46,380 nt of DNA, taken from positions 1 to 46,380 of the forward strand of contig CALXNX010000013.1 in assembly GCA_944389865.1 (NCBI GenBank), given 5' to 3'. The first letter of the stretch is position 1, and each line of letters starts with the position of its first letter. The position numbers and the translations under genes are program-made. Below the pieces are notes generated by a model that did no database searches, was not told where the DNA came from, and saw only the letters and a program-made list of their open reading frames with translations. Shown in pieces: positions 16,605 to 25,865 of this stretch. Origin of the DNA: an uncultured Succinivibrionaceae bacterium (GTDB taxonomy: Bacteria > Pseudomonadota > Gammaproteobacteria > Enterobacterales > Succinivibrionaceae).

Positions 16605-18662
16605 TTAGTGGACCTTGCTGCCTAAAGGCGCCGGATCGTCCACCGAGAGCAGGAAGATGTCGCTGCCCCCCTCGCCTGCAGCCATGACCATGCCCTGCGA
16701 CAGGCCGAACTTCATCTGACGGGCCTTTAAGTTAGCTGCGACGATGACTTTGCGGCCGATGAGAGAGGCCGGATCGTAGGCCTTCTTAATGCCGGCAAAG
16801 ACCTGACGCTTCTCAAAGCCCAGATCCAGCTCCAGGCGCAACAGCTTGCGCGCCTCAGGCACTTCTTCGGCCTTGATGACCTGCGCTACGCGCAGATCAA
16901 GCTTTAAGAAATCATCGATGGTAATTTCCGGGGCCAGCGGTACATATGCGCCCTCAGCTGCAGCACTCGGAGCTGCAGGCTGTGCCGCCTTGGCGTCGGA
17001 CTTCTGTGCGCCCTGCGCTTCCTTTAAGTCCTGTTTGCTGTCCTCAACCATGGCCTCTACGTCCTTCGGGTCAATGCGGGCAAACAGCGGCTTGAAGGTG
17101 TTGATCTGATGGTCAAGGAGCGGCGTGCCGGCCGCGTTGAATTTGAGTTCACAGTTTAGGAACTCGGCGCTGTGCGCCGCAATTTCCGGCAGGATTGGCG
17201 ATAAATAGGTGATTAAAGCCTTAAAGCAGTTTAAGGCCTGCGTGCATACGGCCTGCAGCTTCTCGTCATTGGCCGGATCCTTGGCTAAAGTCCACGGGGC
17301 CTCAGCGTCCACGAAGCGGTTGGCCTCATCCGCAAGGCTCATGATGGTGCGCACGGCGTCCGCGTAATTGCGCTCGTCGTAGGCTTTTGCGATCTCCGGC
17401 AGGGCGGCGGCGAATTCAGCGGTCAGCTCCGGATTATAGACCTTTGAGCTCAGTTTGCCGCCAAAGCGCTTGTTGATAAAGCCTGCGCTGCGCGAGGCTA
17501 AGTTCACCACCTTGCCGACGATGTCCGAGTTTACCTTGGCAATAAAGTCATCGAGCGCTAAGTCTAAGTCCACAGCCTGATTGTTCATCTTGGAGGCAAA
17601 GTAGTAGCGCAGGCACTCGGGCTTTAAGTGCTTTAAGTAGGTTGCCGCCTTGATGAAGGTGCCCTTGGACTTGGACATCTTTGCGCCGTTTACGGTTACA
17701 TAGCCGTGTACGAAGATCTTGGTGGGCAGACGGTGATCGGAGCCCTTCAGCGTGGCCGGCCAGAACAGGGAGTGGAAGTAGAGAATATCCTTGCCGATGA
17801 AGTGATAAAGCTCCTTGTCCGAGTCTTCCTTCCAGAAAGCGTCAAAATCGACGCCCTTTTTATCGCAGAAGTTCTTAAAGGAGGCCATGTAGCCGATCGG
17901 GGCATCGAGCCACACGTAGAAGAACTTGTTGTCGGCATCCGGGATCGGAAAGCCGAAATACGGAGCGTCGCGCGATAAATCCCACGGCTTTAAGCCCTGG
18001 GCAAACCACTCTTCGAGCTTATTGGCCATCTCCTTAGGGAGTACGTCTTTGACGTAGGAGTGCAGGAAGTCAGTGAACTTGGGCAGATCAAAGAAATAAT
18101 GCTCGCTCTCGCGCAGCACCGGGGTCGCGCCGGAGACGGTGGAGTACGGATCCTTCAGTTCAGTGGGATCGTAGGTGGCCGAGCACACTTCGCAGTTGTC
18201 GCCGTACTGATCCTTAGCGCCGCAGCGCGGGCAGGTGCCCTTGACGAAGCGATCGGGGAGGAACATTTCCTTGACCGGATCGTAGAGCTGCGAAATGGTC
18301 TTGGTGAAGATAAAGCCGCGCTCGCGCAGCTTCTTATAGATCTCCGTCGAGAAAGCCTGATTTTCCGGCGAGTGGGTGCGATAGTAATTATCGTAATTGA
18401 TTAAAAATCCCTGCATGTCGGCGCGGTGGCTGACGCCAACTTCTTCAATTAACTGTTCCGGGGTTTTGCCCTGCGACTGGGCCTTAATCATCACCGGAGT
18501 GCCGTGGCAGTCATCGGCGCAGACGTAGTAGACCTCATGGCCCATGGCGCGCTCAAAGCGCACAAAGATGTCAGACTGAATATGCTCAAGCATGTGCCCT
18601 AAATGAATCGGACCGTTGGCGTAGGGCAGAGCGGAGGTCACTAACATGGAACGCTGGTTCAT
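16605..18662 (-). CDS. metG: Methionyl-tRNA synthetase
   Basis: MetG charges initiator and elongator tRNA-Met. The 685 residues match the long, dimeric E. coli form (677). The class-I HIGH signature is HLGH (about residues 21-24), the zinc knuckle has four cysteines in [17 protein letters not shown], and KMSKS occurs in [12 protein letters not shown]. The C-terminal EMAP/Trbp111-like tRNA-binding domain begins near residue 585 ([20 protein letters not shown]), joined by an Ala-rich linker. The ribosome site is weak. EamA and NhaC-type genes lie upstream in the same direction but are separated by 158 bp. Confidence 0.97.
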   Translation of the reverse strand: MNQRSMLVTSALPYANGPIHLGHMLEHIQSDIFVRFERAMGHEVYYVCADDCHGTPVMIKAQSQGKTPEQLIEEVGVSHRADMQGFLINYDNYYRTHSPENQAFSTEIYKKLRERGFIFTKTISQLYDPVKEMFLPDRFVKGTCPRCGAKDQYGDNCEVCSATYDPTELKDPYSTVSGATPVLRESEHYFFDLPKFTDFLHSYVKDVLPKEMANKLEEWFAQGLKPWDLSRDAPYFGFPIPDADNKFFYVWLDAPIGYMASFKNFCDKKGVDFDAFWKEDSDKELYHFIGKDILYFHSLFWPATLKGSDHRLPTKIFVHGYVTVNGAKMSKSKGTFIKAATYLKHLKPECLRYYFASKMNNQAVDLDLALDDFIAKVNSDIVGKVVNLASRSAGFINKRFGGKLSSKVYNPELTAEFAAALPEIAKAYDERNYADAVRTIMSLADEANRFVDAEAPWTLAKDPANDEKLQAVCTQALNCFKALITYLSPILPEIAAHSAEFLNCELKFNAAGTPLLDHQINTFKPLFARIDPKDVEAMVEDSKQDLKEAQGAQKSDAKAAQPAAPSAAAEGAYVPLAPEITIDDFLKLDLRVAQVIKAEEVPEARKLLRLELDLGFEKRQVFAGIKKAYDPASLIGRKVIVAANLKARQMKFGLSQGMVMAAGEGGSDIFLLSVDDPAPLGSKVH

Positions 18663-18820
18663 AACTTTAGTATTTTTTCCTCAATAGCGGCTGCAGCAAC
18701 TGTTTTCAGCATTTATCAGCTGGAGCCGGGGGCCAATGCGCAGCGCCGGCTGCGGCGCTTAAGTGCGCTTATTTTAAGCCTTAAGCGGTATTTTAAAAAG
18801 GTTTGGACTAAGGGCGCGCC

Positions 18821-19726
18821 TTATTTTTCGCGCAGGAAAATGCGCGGATTTAACTGCGCAATGATCACGGCGGCAAACATCACGGCGCAGCCAATGTACT
18901 GTCTGACACTCAGACTTTCATCCAAGATGAGCCAGCCGAAGAACACCGCCATCACAGACTCCATCGACAGAATAATGGTGGCGATGGTCGGGTTGATGCC
19001 GCGCTGTCCCACAATCTGCAGGGTATAGGCCACGCCGTTGGACATAATGCCGCACCAGAGCATGGCCGGGAGCGCCGCCTTGAAATTCTCCCAGGTAAGG
19101 TTATGGTCAAAAATGAGCATCAGCACCAGGCCTAAGAAGGAGGCCACCAGGAACTGCCCGCAGGAGAGCTCCACGCCGTCAATGCGCTCGACGTAATAGG
19201 CGATCACCAGAATGTGAAAGGCAAAGACCACGGCGCAGATCAAAATCAGGGCGTCGCCGGTCTGCAGCTGAAAGCTCTTATTTGGGTCAATGCACAAAAG
19301 ATAGAGGCCGACTGCTGAGAGCAGCACGCCGATTAAGATCAAAAGGTTGGGACGCTTGCCCATAAACCAGGAGATGAGCGGCACAAAAATGATGTACATC
19401 GAGGTGATGAAGCCTGCCTTAGAGGCCTCAGTCCAGACCAGACCGAACTGCTGAAAGCTCTCAGCTGCAATTAAGCAGGCGCCGCAGCAGAAAGAGCCTA
19501 AGAAAAAGGTGCGTCTGTCAGCTCTGCGCAGGGATTTGCCCTTGGCGGCAGCCTGCTTTTTTAATCCCCAGATCACCGGCAGCAGCACTAAAGCACCGAT
19601 AAGAGTGCGGAAAAAGGTAAAGGCAAAGGGGGAGACGTGATCCATGCCGATGCTCTGACCGATAAAGCCCGAGCCCCAGATGGTCGCGGTGATAAATAAG
19701 AGCAGGGATTGACGCAGTTCAAACAT
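18821..19726 (-). CDS. EamA/DMT-family transporter
   Basis: This ten-helix drug/metabolite exporter has two EamA repeats: the first begins with LFITATIWGSGFIGQSIG (about residues 8-25) and the second with ALILICAVVFAFHILVIAYYVERI. The final segment (SMESVMAVFFGWLILDESLS) is the family hallmark before the last helix. I place the start at the ATG at 19726, directly before the first helix, giving 301 residues. A longer frame to 19810 adds an Arg-rich stretch unlike the family. Substrate unknown; relatives export amino acids, cysteine pathway metabolites or drugs. Confidence 0.85.
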   Translation of the reverse strand: MFELRQSLLLFITATIWGSGFIGQSIGMDHVSPFAFTFFRTLIGALVLLPVIWGLKKQAAAKGKSLRRADRRTFFLGSFCCGACLIAAESFQQFGLVWTEASKAGFITSMYIIFVPLISWFMGKRPNLLILIGVLLSAVGLYLLCIDPNKSFQLQTGDALILICAVVFAFHILVIAYYVERIDGVELSCGQFLVASFLGLVLMLIFDHNLTWENFKAALPAMLWCGIMSNGVAYTLQIVGQRGINPTIATIILSMESVMAVFFGWLILDESLSVRQYIGCAVMFAAVIIAQLNPRIFLREK

Positions 19727-19781
19727 GTGAAATCTTAGACAAATGTGTCGAGTTGTTCTTATTGAACCTGTAGAAAGCAGA

Positions 19782-19801
19782 CGGCAGGCTCGCGCCTGCC
19801 G
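19782..19801 (-). terminator. Hairpin downstream of the NhaC-type gene
   Basis: An 8-bp perfect stem (19782-19789 with 19794-19801) closes a 4-base loop that reads GCGA on the minus strand, a GNRA tetraloop. The following minus-strand sequence is only moderately T-rich. Confidence 0.5.
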
Positions 19802-19837
19802 CTGCTGCATGCAGTGCCTTGCGGCACCGGCCGGCCG

Positions 19838-21412
19838 TTATTTGGCGGCTGAGGCCTTTAGATGATCTTCAATACTCTCACGCTTTATATTGCGCATGTG
19901 CAGGAAGGTTAAGGCGCCGACTAAGACCACGGCGGCTGTAATTAAGGAGATGGCGAGGTTTTGTGTAAAGCCTGCCACTAAGTATCCGCACAGCGAAGCG
20001 CCGGCAATTAAGCAGGCGTAAGGCAGCTGCGTGGAGACGTGCTCAATGTGCATGCACCCCGATCCTGCGCTGGACAGAATGGTGGTATCGGAAATGGGCG
20101 AGCAGTGATCGCCGAAGACCGAACCTGCCAGAGTGGCCGACAGGGCAATGATGATTAAGGATCCGGTAGGATCGATTGCCTGCGCCACGGAAACCACGAT
20201 GGGGATTAAGATGCCGAAAGTGCCCCAAGCAGTGCCGGTGGAGAAGGATAAGAAGCAGGCGATCATAAAGAGCACGGCCGGCAGCAGATTGCCCACCAAG
20301 CCCGCGTCATTCTGCACTAAGGTTGAGATGAAGACCTGAGTCTGCAGCAGATCGCGGCACACGCCGGAAATGGTCCAGGCTAAGACTAAGATCATATTGG
20401 CCGGGATCATGGCCTGCACGCCGCGCAGCACGCCCTGCATGAAGGTCTTTAAATCTAAAAGACGTCTGCCCACGAACTGAATTAAGGCTACCACTAAAGC
20501 AGCAAAGGAGCCTAAGACTAAGGCCGGACCTGCCGAAGTGTTGCCGAAAGCCGCGCCGATGCTGTGGTATGCCGGATCGTCGCCCCAATAGCCGCCCACA
20601 TAGAGCAGGGACAGGGTGCAGAAGATAATTAAGGACACGATCGGGATCACCATGTCCAGCACGCCGCCGTCAGCGTGCACGGTCATCTCTTCACTGTCGG
20701 TGGAAGCATTCTCGCGCACTTCCTCACCGCGGGCGGCGGCGATGTCAGCGCGGCGCATCGGACCGAAGTCGAAGTTGCCGATGGCGATCATCATCACCAT
20801 GATGATGGACATTAAGGCATAGAAGTTCCACGGAATGGTGGCGATAAAGGCATCCATCTCGCTCTCAAAGGCGCCGGTGGCCTTGATGTTGGAGCCCACA
20901 GCAGCAGCCCACGAGGAAATCGGAGCGATGATGCAGATAGGAGCTGCGGTGGAGTCGATGATGTAGGCCAGTTTGGCGCGCGAGATCTTATAGGCATCGG
21001 TCACTGGACGCATCACGGTGCCTACGGTCAGGCAGTTGAAGTAGTCATCGATGAAGATGATGATGCCCAAGCCTGAGGTGGCCAGCATGGCGCTCTTGCG
21101 GCCCTTAATCTTGGTGGCCGCCCACTTGCCGTAGGCGCGGGAGCCGCCGGCCATGGCGATGACGTACACCAGGGAGCCCAATAGCGAGCAGAACAGGATG
21201 ATGCTGAAATCTACCTTATCGACCATTAAGGTGAAGGTATGCTCCACGGTGCGGATCAAGGGCAGGGATTCACCCATGCCGAAGGAGTAAATGCAGGTGC
21301 CGGTGAGAATGCCGATGATTAAGGAAGAAAACACTTCCTTGGTGACTAAGGCGAGCACCACGGCGATCACAGGCGGCAGCACGGATAACGCGCCGGCGTA
21401 ATACGGTTCCAT
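19838..21412 (-). CDS. NhaC-family Na+/H+ antiporter
   Basis: The 524-residue protein has about 11-13 membrane helices and the conserved segments of the NhaC antiporter family. These include LVTKEVFSSLIIGILTGT at residues 22-39, a re-entrant FIDDYFNCLTVGTVMRPV (about 124-141) and STGTAWGTFGILIPIV with GDHCSPISDTTILSS in the last third. Such carriers exchange Na+ for H+ and some also move malate/lactate. AAAGGA precedes the ATG. A TGGTATAAT extended -10 (minus strand, near 21485-21493) is a likely promoter. Confidence 0.88.
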   Translation of the reverse strand: MEPYYAGALSVLPPVIAVVLALVTKEVFSSLIIGILTGTCIYSFGMGESLPLIRTVEHTFTLMVDKVDFSIILFCSLLGSLVYVIAMAGGSRAYGKWAATKIKGRKSAMLATSGLGIIIFIDDYFNCLTVGTVMRPVTDAYKISRAKLAYIIDSTAAPICIIAPISSWAAAVGSNIKATGAFESEMDAFIATIPWNFYALMSIIMVMMIAIGNFDFGPMRRADIAAARGEEVRENASTDSEEMTVHADGGVLDMVIPIVSLIIFCTLSLLYVGGYWGDDPAYHSIGAAFGNTSAGPALVLGSFAALVVALIQFVGRRLLDLKTFMQGVLRGVQAMIPANMILVLAWTISGVCRDLLQTQVFISTLVQNDAGLVGNLLPAVLFMIACFLSFSTGTAWGTFGILIPIVVSVAQAIDPTGSLIIIALSATLAGSVFGDHCSPISDTTILSSAGSGCMHIEHVSTQLPYACLIAGASLCGYLVAGFTQNLAISLITAAVVLVGALTFLHMRNIKRESIEDHLKASAAK

Positions 21413-21484
21413 AGACCTTTTCCTTTAAAGCAGTGTCCAATGTGCATTAAAACAGTGCGATTTGGCGCACAAAAAACGGGGTGC

Positions 21485-21493
21485 ATTATACCA
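21485..21493 (-). promoter_or_regulatory. Extended -10 promoter for the NhaC-type gene
   Basis: The minus strand reads TGGTATAAT with a perfect -10 hexamer and TG dinucleotide. It is 73 bp from the start codon; no clear -35. Confidence 0.5.
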
Positions 21494-21640
21494 CAGGGCC
21501 GCATATATCCGCGGTTGGCTGATCTGTGCGTTAATTGGGTGCACAGCGGCTGTTAGCCGGGTCTTTCCTTGAAGGACAAAGTCTCCCTGCACGCCGCGGG
21601 CGCAGACCTTGTGCTCAGACTGCAGTGGTGATGAGCGGAA

Positions 21641-21665
21641 AAGCCGCCTATGGAGGCGGCTTCAC
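21641..21665 (-). terminator. Terminator downstream of the sugar porter
   Basis: AAGCCGCC (21641-21648) pairs with GGCGGCTT (21655-21662). The minus-strand transcript runs through the stem into TTTTCC. Confidence 0.65.
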
Positions 21666-21683
21666 AGCTTGAGGATCTAAGGA

Positions 21684-23291
21684 TTAATTAGAGGAAAGCT
21701 CGCGGCCTAACTGCTCTAAGGTCTTGCCCTTGGTTTCCGGCATCATGAACTTGGCCCACAAGAGCTGCAGGATCATCATGAAGCAGAAGAAGCCGAACAT
21801 GAACCCGGTATCGAACTTGGCGATGGCGATCGGGAAGAGCAGGGTTAAGGCGGCGGCAAAGAACCAGTGAGTGAAGGAGCCTAAGGACTGACCGGCAGCG
21901 CGCTGATCGGTCGGGAAGATCTCCGAGATGAACACCCAGATGATGGTGCCCGAGCCCACGGCATGAGCGGCGATGAAGACGATCATGCAGATGAGCACCA
22001 GGCTTGAGACCATGCCTAAGTCAGCCGAGGCGATATGCTTGACCTGCTGTGCGGCGGCGCTGACTTCACCGGCAGTCGCCTCCGGAGCAAAGGTCACTGC
22101 CTGACCGGAATAATTGCCCGGTACGGCGATGACGGTCAGCGCTTCGCGGGCGGCGTCGTAGTTCATATAGGCTGCATCTTTATCTTCCTGCGTGAAATAG
22201 CCCTGACCGTTTTCGATACGGACAATCTGCTGGGCGGCAGTGTCGGCATCGATAGCGGCGGAAACCACTTTGAGCTCAGAGAAGTTAAAGAAGGCAAAGG
22301 TGCAGACGGCAAGCGACACGATATAGCCGCAGCAGCCGATAAGCAGGAGCGATCTGCGCCCTAAAAGGTCGATTAAGCGCAGGCCGACGAAGGTGAAGAT
22401 AAGGTTGGTGACGCCCAGAGCGATGGCGGCAGTGAGCGGATCTTCCATGCCGGCAAGGCCGAGCAGGCGCGGCGCAAAGTACAGAATGATGTTGATGCCC
22501 GAGAGCTGATTGAAGGCAGCGATCAGGAAGGCAAAGAGAATGGGGTAGCGCAGACGGCGGCTGAAGAATTTTCCGGCAGACTGCTTCATCCTGGAGTCGG
22601 CAGCGGCGCTGTCCTCAACCTCGCGCACTAAAGCATCGAGCTCAGCCTCATTCATCTCCGGGTTAATTAAGGCAAAGGTGCTGCGGCCTTCCTGACGCCT
22701 GCCGGCGTTAACGATGAGCCAGCGCGGGCTTTCAGGCAGGGTAAAGCACATGAGAGTGTAGATCACGGCAGGCAGCAGCTGAATGCCCAGCATCCAGCGC
22801 CATGCAAGCTCCTCTGAGGCCAGCATGGTGATGACGGTGTTCGACACGTAGGCCAGCAGAATGCCCAGCACGATGTTGAATTGGAAGAGGCCGGTGAGCT
22901 TGCCGCGGTGTTTGGCAGGGGAAATTTCGGAGATAAAGAGCGGAGCGGCAATGGTGGAAATACCGATCCCAAGGCCGCCGATGAAGCGGAACACGATAAA
23001 GGTCCAGACGCCCGTGGCCAAGGCGGTACCGGCAGCGCCTGCCAGGAAGAGAAAGCCGTTGAAGATTAGGGTCTTCTTGCGGCCCCAGCGGGCAGCGGGG
23101 ATGCCGCCGATGAGGGAGCCCAGCACGGTGCCCCACAGCGCTGCGGAGATGGCAAGGCCGTGCATCGAGCCGCTTAAAGACCACAGTTCCTGAATTTTGG
23201 CCTCGGCACCGGAGATCACCACGGTGTCAAAGCCGAAGAGCAGACCAGCCAGGGAAGAAGCCAGCGCCCACATGAAAAGCTTGCTGTTCAT
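21684..23291 (-). CDS. Sugar porter of the major facilitator superfamily, with a large loop insertion
   Basis: A twelve-helix MFS sugar:H+ symporter. Family signatures are FGFDTVVISGA in helix 1, R-W-G-R-K-K after helix 2, PESPRWL at the end of the first half, LSGINIILYFAPRL (the QLSGIN motif) in helix 7, and SEIFPTDQRAAGQSL after helix 10. Relatives carry xylose, galactose, arabinose or glucose. The protein is 535 residues, about 45 longer than XylE. Between helices 9 and 10 there is an insertion of roughly 90 residues, hydrophilic and outside the membrane. I start at the ATG at 23291; a frame opening at 23306 adds five residues. No strong ribosome site is seen. Confidence 0.88.
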   Translation of the reverse strand: MNSKLFMWALASSLAGLLFGFDTVVISGAEAKIQELWSLSGSMHGLAISAALWGTVLGSLIGGIPAARWGRKKTLIFNGFLFLAGAAGTALATGVWTFIVFRFIGGLGIGISTIAAPLFISEISPAKHRGKLTGLFQFNIVLGILLAYVSNTVITMLASEELAWRWMLGIQLLPAVIYTLMCFTLPESPRWLIVNAGRRQEGRSTFALINPEMNEAELDALVREVEDSAAADSRMKQSAGKFFSRRLRYPILFAFLIAAFNQLSGINIILYFAPRLLGLAGMEDPLTAAIALGVTNLIFTFVGLRLIDLLGRRSLLLIGCCGYIVSLAVCTFAFFNFSELKVVSAAIDADTAAQQIVRIENGQGYFTQEDKDAAYMNYDAAREALTVIAVPGNYSGQAVTFAPEATAGEVSAAAQQVKHIASADLGMVSSLVLICMIVFIAAHAVGSGTIIWVFISEIFPTDQRAAGQSLGSFTHWFFAAALTLLFPIAIAKFDTGFMFGFFCFMMILQLLWAKFMMPETKGKTLEQLGRELSSN

Positions 23292-23624
23292 AATAATCAC
23301 ACACACTAAATTTAAACTTTGCAGCGGCTGAAAGCCGATGCGCCGTGCGCCGCAGCAGCTGCAGCGCTGATGGGCTTATTGTCCTGAAAGGCGGATCGGG
23401 AAAAGCGGTGGTGCATCACAGCAAAGTTATGCAAAAAATTGCATTTTTCTTTGCAAGAGTTTTGCAAACGTTTGCGCAGGTGAATTTAGTGTAATAAAGA
23501 GTTTAAAAACAGTTAATTATGTAGAATGGTGAGTGTAGAGGAATTTTTATACTGCAAAAATTTGCATTTAGTGCTGCAAATTTGCAGCTATCGCTGCGCG
23601 AGCGCAGTCTAACCTCAGCCGCCG
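23292..23624. other. Intergenic region with a cluster of TGCAA/TTGCA inverted repeats
   Basis: No gene is seen. The AT-rich part contains four inverted repeats built from TGCAA and TTGCA: 23429-23444 (ATGCAA, 4-bp spacer, TTGCAT), 23464-23475 (GCAAACGTTTGC, perfect), 23553-23566 (TGCAAAAATTTGCA, one mismatched position per half) and 23574-23587 (CTGCAAATTTGCAG, perfect). The second resembles LacI/PurR-family operators. They lie upstream of the sugar porter. Confidence 0.65.
23464..23475. promoter_or_regulatory. LacI/PurR-family-like operator
   Basis: A perfect 12-bp palindrome GCAAACGTTTGC with the central CG typical of LacI-family operators. It sits 173 bp before the sugar porter start. Confidence 0.5.
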
Positions 23625-24452
23625 TCAGGGCTGCTGCGGCTCTTCAAAAGTGGACTGTTTGCTGCTGTCAGGATCGGGCAGCGCAGTTTCAGCAGACTGC
23701 TCTGACTTTTGGGACTCACGGCTGCCTGACGGGCGGTTCTGTTTGGCCAGTTCCGCACGGGCCTCCGCCTCCATGCGCGAGGCTTCAGCGGCTACTTTGC
23801 GATCCTGCGAGGACGGCTGGGCGGGGGCTAAGGCGGCGCGCTGCACCTGCTGCATCTTATCGATGGTCTCCTGCGGATCAGAGCCCTTGGAGGTATCTAT
23901 CTGCACCTCACCGTCAGTGATATAGCGTTTGCCGTCAGGTCCGGTTTCGTAGGAATAGGAGGGAGCTGAGGCCAGACTGCCGCCGGCGCTTTTATGGGCC
24001 TGTTCATGCACCTGTACTTCCTGATCGCGCTCTTTCATCTGATCGACCTCAGCCTGTTCTTCCTCGCTCAGCTCATTGCCGGCCGCGTCAGTGTCTTTAT
24101 CTTCCTCGCCGGCAGCTTGAGGATCGAGCGGATCAGTCCTTTGCTCTTCCCCGGGAAGCTCAGGTCCGTTTTGATCTTCATCCTGCGCCCCTTCAGCACT
24201 TTGAGCGCCGGTACGGTTTAAGCCTAAAAAGCCGGTTAAGGCCTGACTGCGCTGATGGGCAAAGGGCGCGTTCTGCTGGCGTTCCTGCTGCTGCTCTGTA
24301 CTGTCGCGGGTAATCTGCCCCTCGGATGACTGTACTCCAGGCACGGCCGCAGGAAGCTGCGTGCCGATCCCGGCTGGATCGACGCTTGATCCCTGAGGCT
24401 GCTGCATCAGCCCATTTAAGCTCGGGCTGTAATCCGTCAGCGCGTTCAGCAT
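23625..24452 (-). CDS. SprA-related putative metalloprotease (CJM1_0395 family)
   Basis: The 275-residue protein has a long, Gln- and acid-rich, low-complexity N-terminal half, then a conserved SprA-related domain. This includes the zincin-like motif VHEQAHKSAGG, the SYSYETGPDGKRYITDGEVQID segment and KMQQVQRAALAPAQPSSQDRKVAAEA. The HExxH-like core here is H-E-Q-A-H, which would bind zinc if the family is a protease; activity is not proven for the family as far as I know. There is no clear signal peptide. I start at the ATG at 24452, with GAGG six bases upstream; the ATG at 24458 directly abuts the GAGG and is too close to use it. Confidence 0.8.
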   Translation of the reverse strand: MLNALTDYSPSLNGLMQQPQGSSVDPAGIGTQLPAAVPGVQSSEGQITRDSTEQQQERQQNAPFAHQRSQALTGFLGLNRTGAQSAEGAQDEDQNGPELPGEEQRTDPLDPQAAGEEDKDTDAAGNELSEEEQAEVDQMKERDQEVQVHEQAHKSAGGSLASAPSYSYETGPDGKRYITDGEVQIDTSKGSDPQETIDKMQQVQRAALAPAQPSSQDRKVAAEASRMEAEARAELAKQNRPSGSRESQKSEQSAETALPDPDSSKQSTFEEPQQP

Positions 24453-24574
24453 AGTCATCCTCGCAAATTGATGCCAAGTTAAAAGATCTACTCTCCTGCG
24501 CTGTTATCGGCAGGCGCAGGGTCAAACTTGAGCAGATTTTAATATGGCCTTGTGCAGAAAGGGGGTGCTGCGTC

Positions 24575-24604
24575 CAAAAAAATGCGCCGCCGGTGCGGCA
24601 GCGC
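24575..24604 (-). terminator. Terminator downstream of glk
   Basis: A GC-rich stem (24584-24591 with about 24594-24603, one bulge) runs on the minus strand into a run of seven T (complement of A 24576-24582). Confidence 0.75.
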
Positions 24605-24638
24605 TCTTTTTAAATAAGGTAAAGCAAAGGCGGGCAGC

Positions 24639-25616
24639 TTAAAGCACCGCGCCTAATTCCTGACGCAGCATGGCGCCGGCGCCGCGCAGACCGGCCTTGG
24701 TGTCGGTGATGACGTAGGTCGGAATACGCTGCATATAGCCCTTAAAGCGGCCCTTATCCTCAAAGGCATCGCGGAAGCGCGAGTTCTTAAAGAACTCGAT
24801 AAAGCGCGGCACTACGCCGCCTGCAATATACACGCCGCCGAAAGTGCCCATGGTTAAGGCTAAGTTGCCGCCGAAACGGCCCATCAGACGGCAGAAAGTC
24901 TCCAAGGCCTCCAGACAGTCCGGATCCGGCGGATTGGAGAGCGCCTGCGAGGTGACGTCAGCCGGATGCATATCCTTCTTAAGGCGCTCATTGCGCATGG
25001 CGATGGCTTCGTAGAGGTTTACAAGCCCCGGGCCTGACAGTACGCGCTCAGCGGACACGTGGCCGATGCGGGCGCGCATGGTGATTAAAATCAGATCTTC
25101 AGCCATGTTGGCCGGAGCTAAATCGACGTGACCGCCTTCGCCCGGCAGAGAGATCCACTTGCTGCCGATGTGCACTAAGTGGGCAACGCCCAGGCCGGTG
25201 CCGGCGCCGTAGACCGCAATCGGGGCGTTCGGATCCGGCTCGCCGCCGCCGATCTTAACCACCTTGGAAGTGTCAAGGCAGGGCACGGACATCGACATGG
25301 CGGTGAAGTCATTGATGACAATTAAGGTGTCAAGGCCGACAGCCGACTTTAACTGGGACTGAGAGAACTCCCAGGGGTTATTGGTCATCTTGACGTAATC
25401 GCCGGTGATCGGGCAGGCGATAGCGATGCAGGCTGCGGTGAAGTCGCTGTGGGTTTCCTGACGGAATTTTAAAATGCAGCTTTCCAGCGAGTCATTTTCC
25501 AATGCGGAGTAAATGATGGGGGTGGATAAGGTGCCGTCTTCCAAATTGCACAGCGCCAAACGGGCGTTGGTGCCGCCGATATCGCCTACTAAGGCCTGTC
25601 CGGTTAATGCGGTCAT
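24639..25616 (-). CDS. glk: Glucokinase
   Basis: This cytosolic enzyme phosphorylates glucose to glucose-6-phosphate with ATP, feeding glycolysis or the Entner-Doudoroff route. The 325 residues match E. coli Glk (321). The phosphate-binding loop GDIGGTNARLAL lies at about residues 11-22; the sugar site includes NNPWEFS, the catalytic Asp in VINDFTAM, and GAGTGLG plus PGEGGHVDLAP. The C-terminal AGGVVPRF segment is the adenosine-side motif. AAGGAGA precedes the ATG. It is divergent from a secreted repeat protein. Confidence 0.96.
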   Translation of the reverse strand: MTALTGQALVGDIGGTNARLALCNLEDGTLSTPIIYSALENDSLESCILKFRQETHSDFTAACIAIACPITGDYVKMTNNPWEFSQSQLKSAVGLDTLIVINDFTAMSMSVPCLDTSKVVKIGGGEPDPNAPIAVYGAGTGLGVAHLVHIGSKWISLPGEGGHVDLAPANMAEDLILITMRARIGHVSAERVLSGPGLVNLYEAIAMRNERLKKDMHPADVTSQALSNPPDPDCLEALETFCRLMGRFGGNLALTMGTFGGVYIAGGVVPRFIEFFKNSRFRDAFEDKGRFKGYMQRIPTYVITDTKAGLRGAGAMLRQELGAVL

Positions 25617-25721
25617 TAATAACTCTCCTTAAATTACAGGGCAGCTGCGCGGCTGCATGTCTGCTGACTAAACTTTCGGTATTGTATCCCAATGCCCGCG
25701 GATAAAAGTGCACAGGAATAA

Positions 25722-25733
25722 TACCTGCAGGTA
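25722..25733. promoter_or_regulatory. Palindrome between glk and the secreted repeat protein
   Basis: A perfect 12-bp palindrome TACCTGCAGGTA lies in the divergent intergenic region. It could be an operator; a 12-bp palindrome can also occur by chance. Confidence 0.25.
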
Positions 25734-25865
25734 AAATTTTGATCCGCACTGCATTTGTGTGAGCGCGGCCGCCATTTTTCCTTGGAGAGTGCGCGCTGGA
25801 GCGCGTCTGCAGGCAGGATTTTTGGGGTAAACTGAAAGCCTGACAAATACTTCACCGCAGAGATT

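Noticed and set aside
20043-20588. Minus-strand alternative frames within the NhaC-type gene
   Set aside because: They are His/Arg-rich shadows of the real membrane protein frame.
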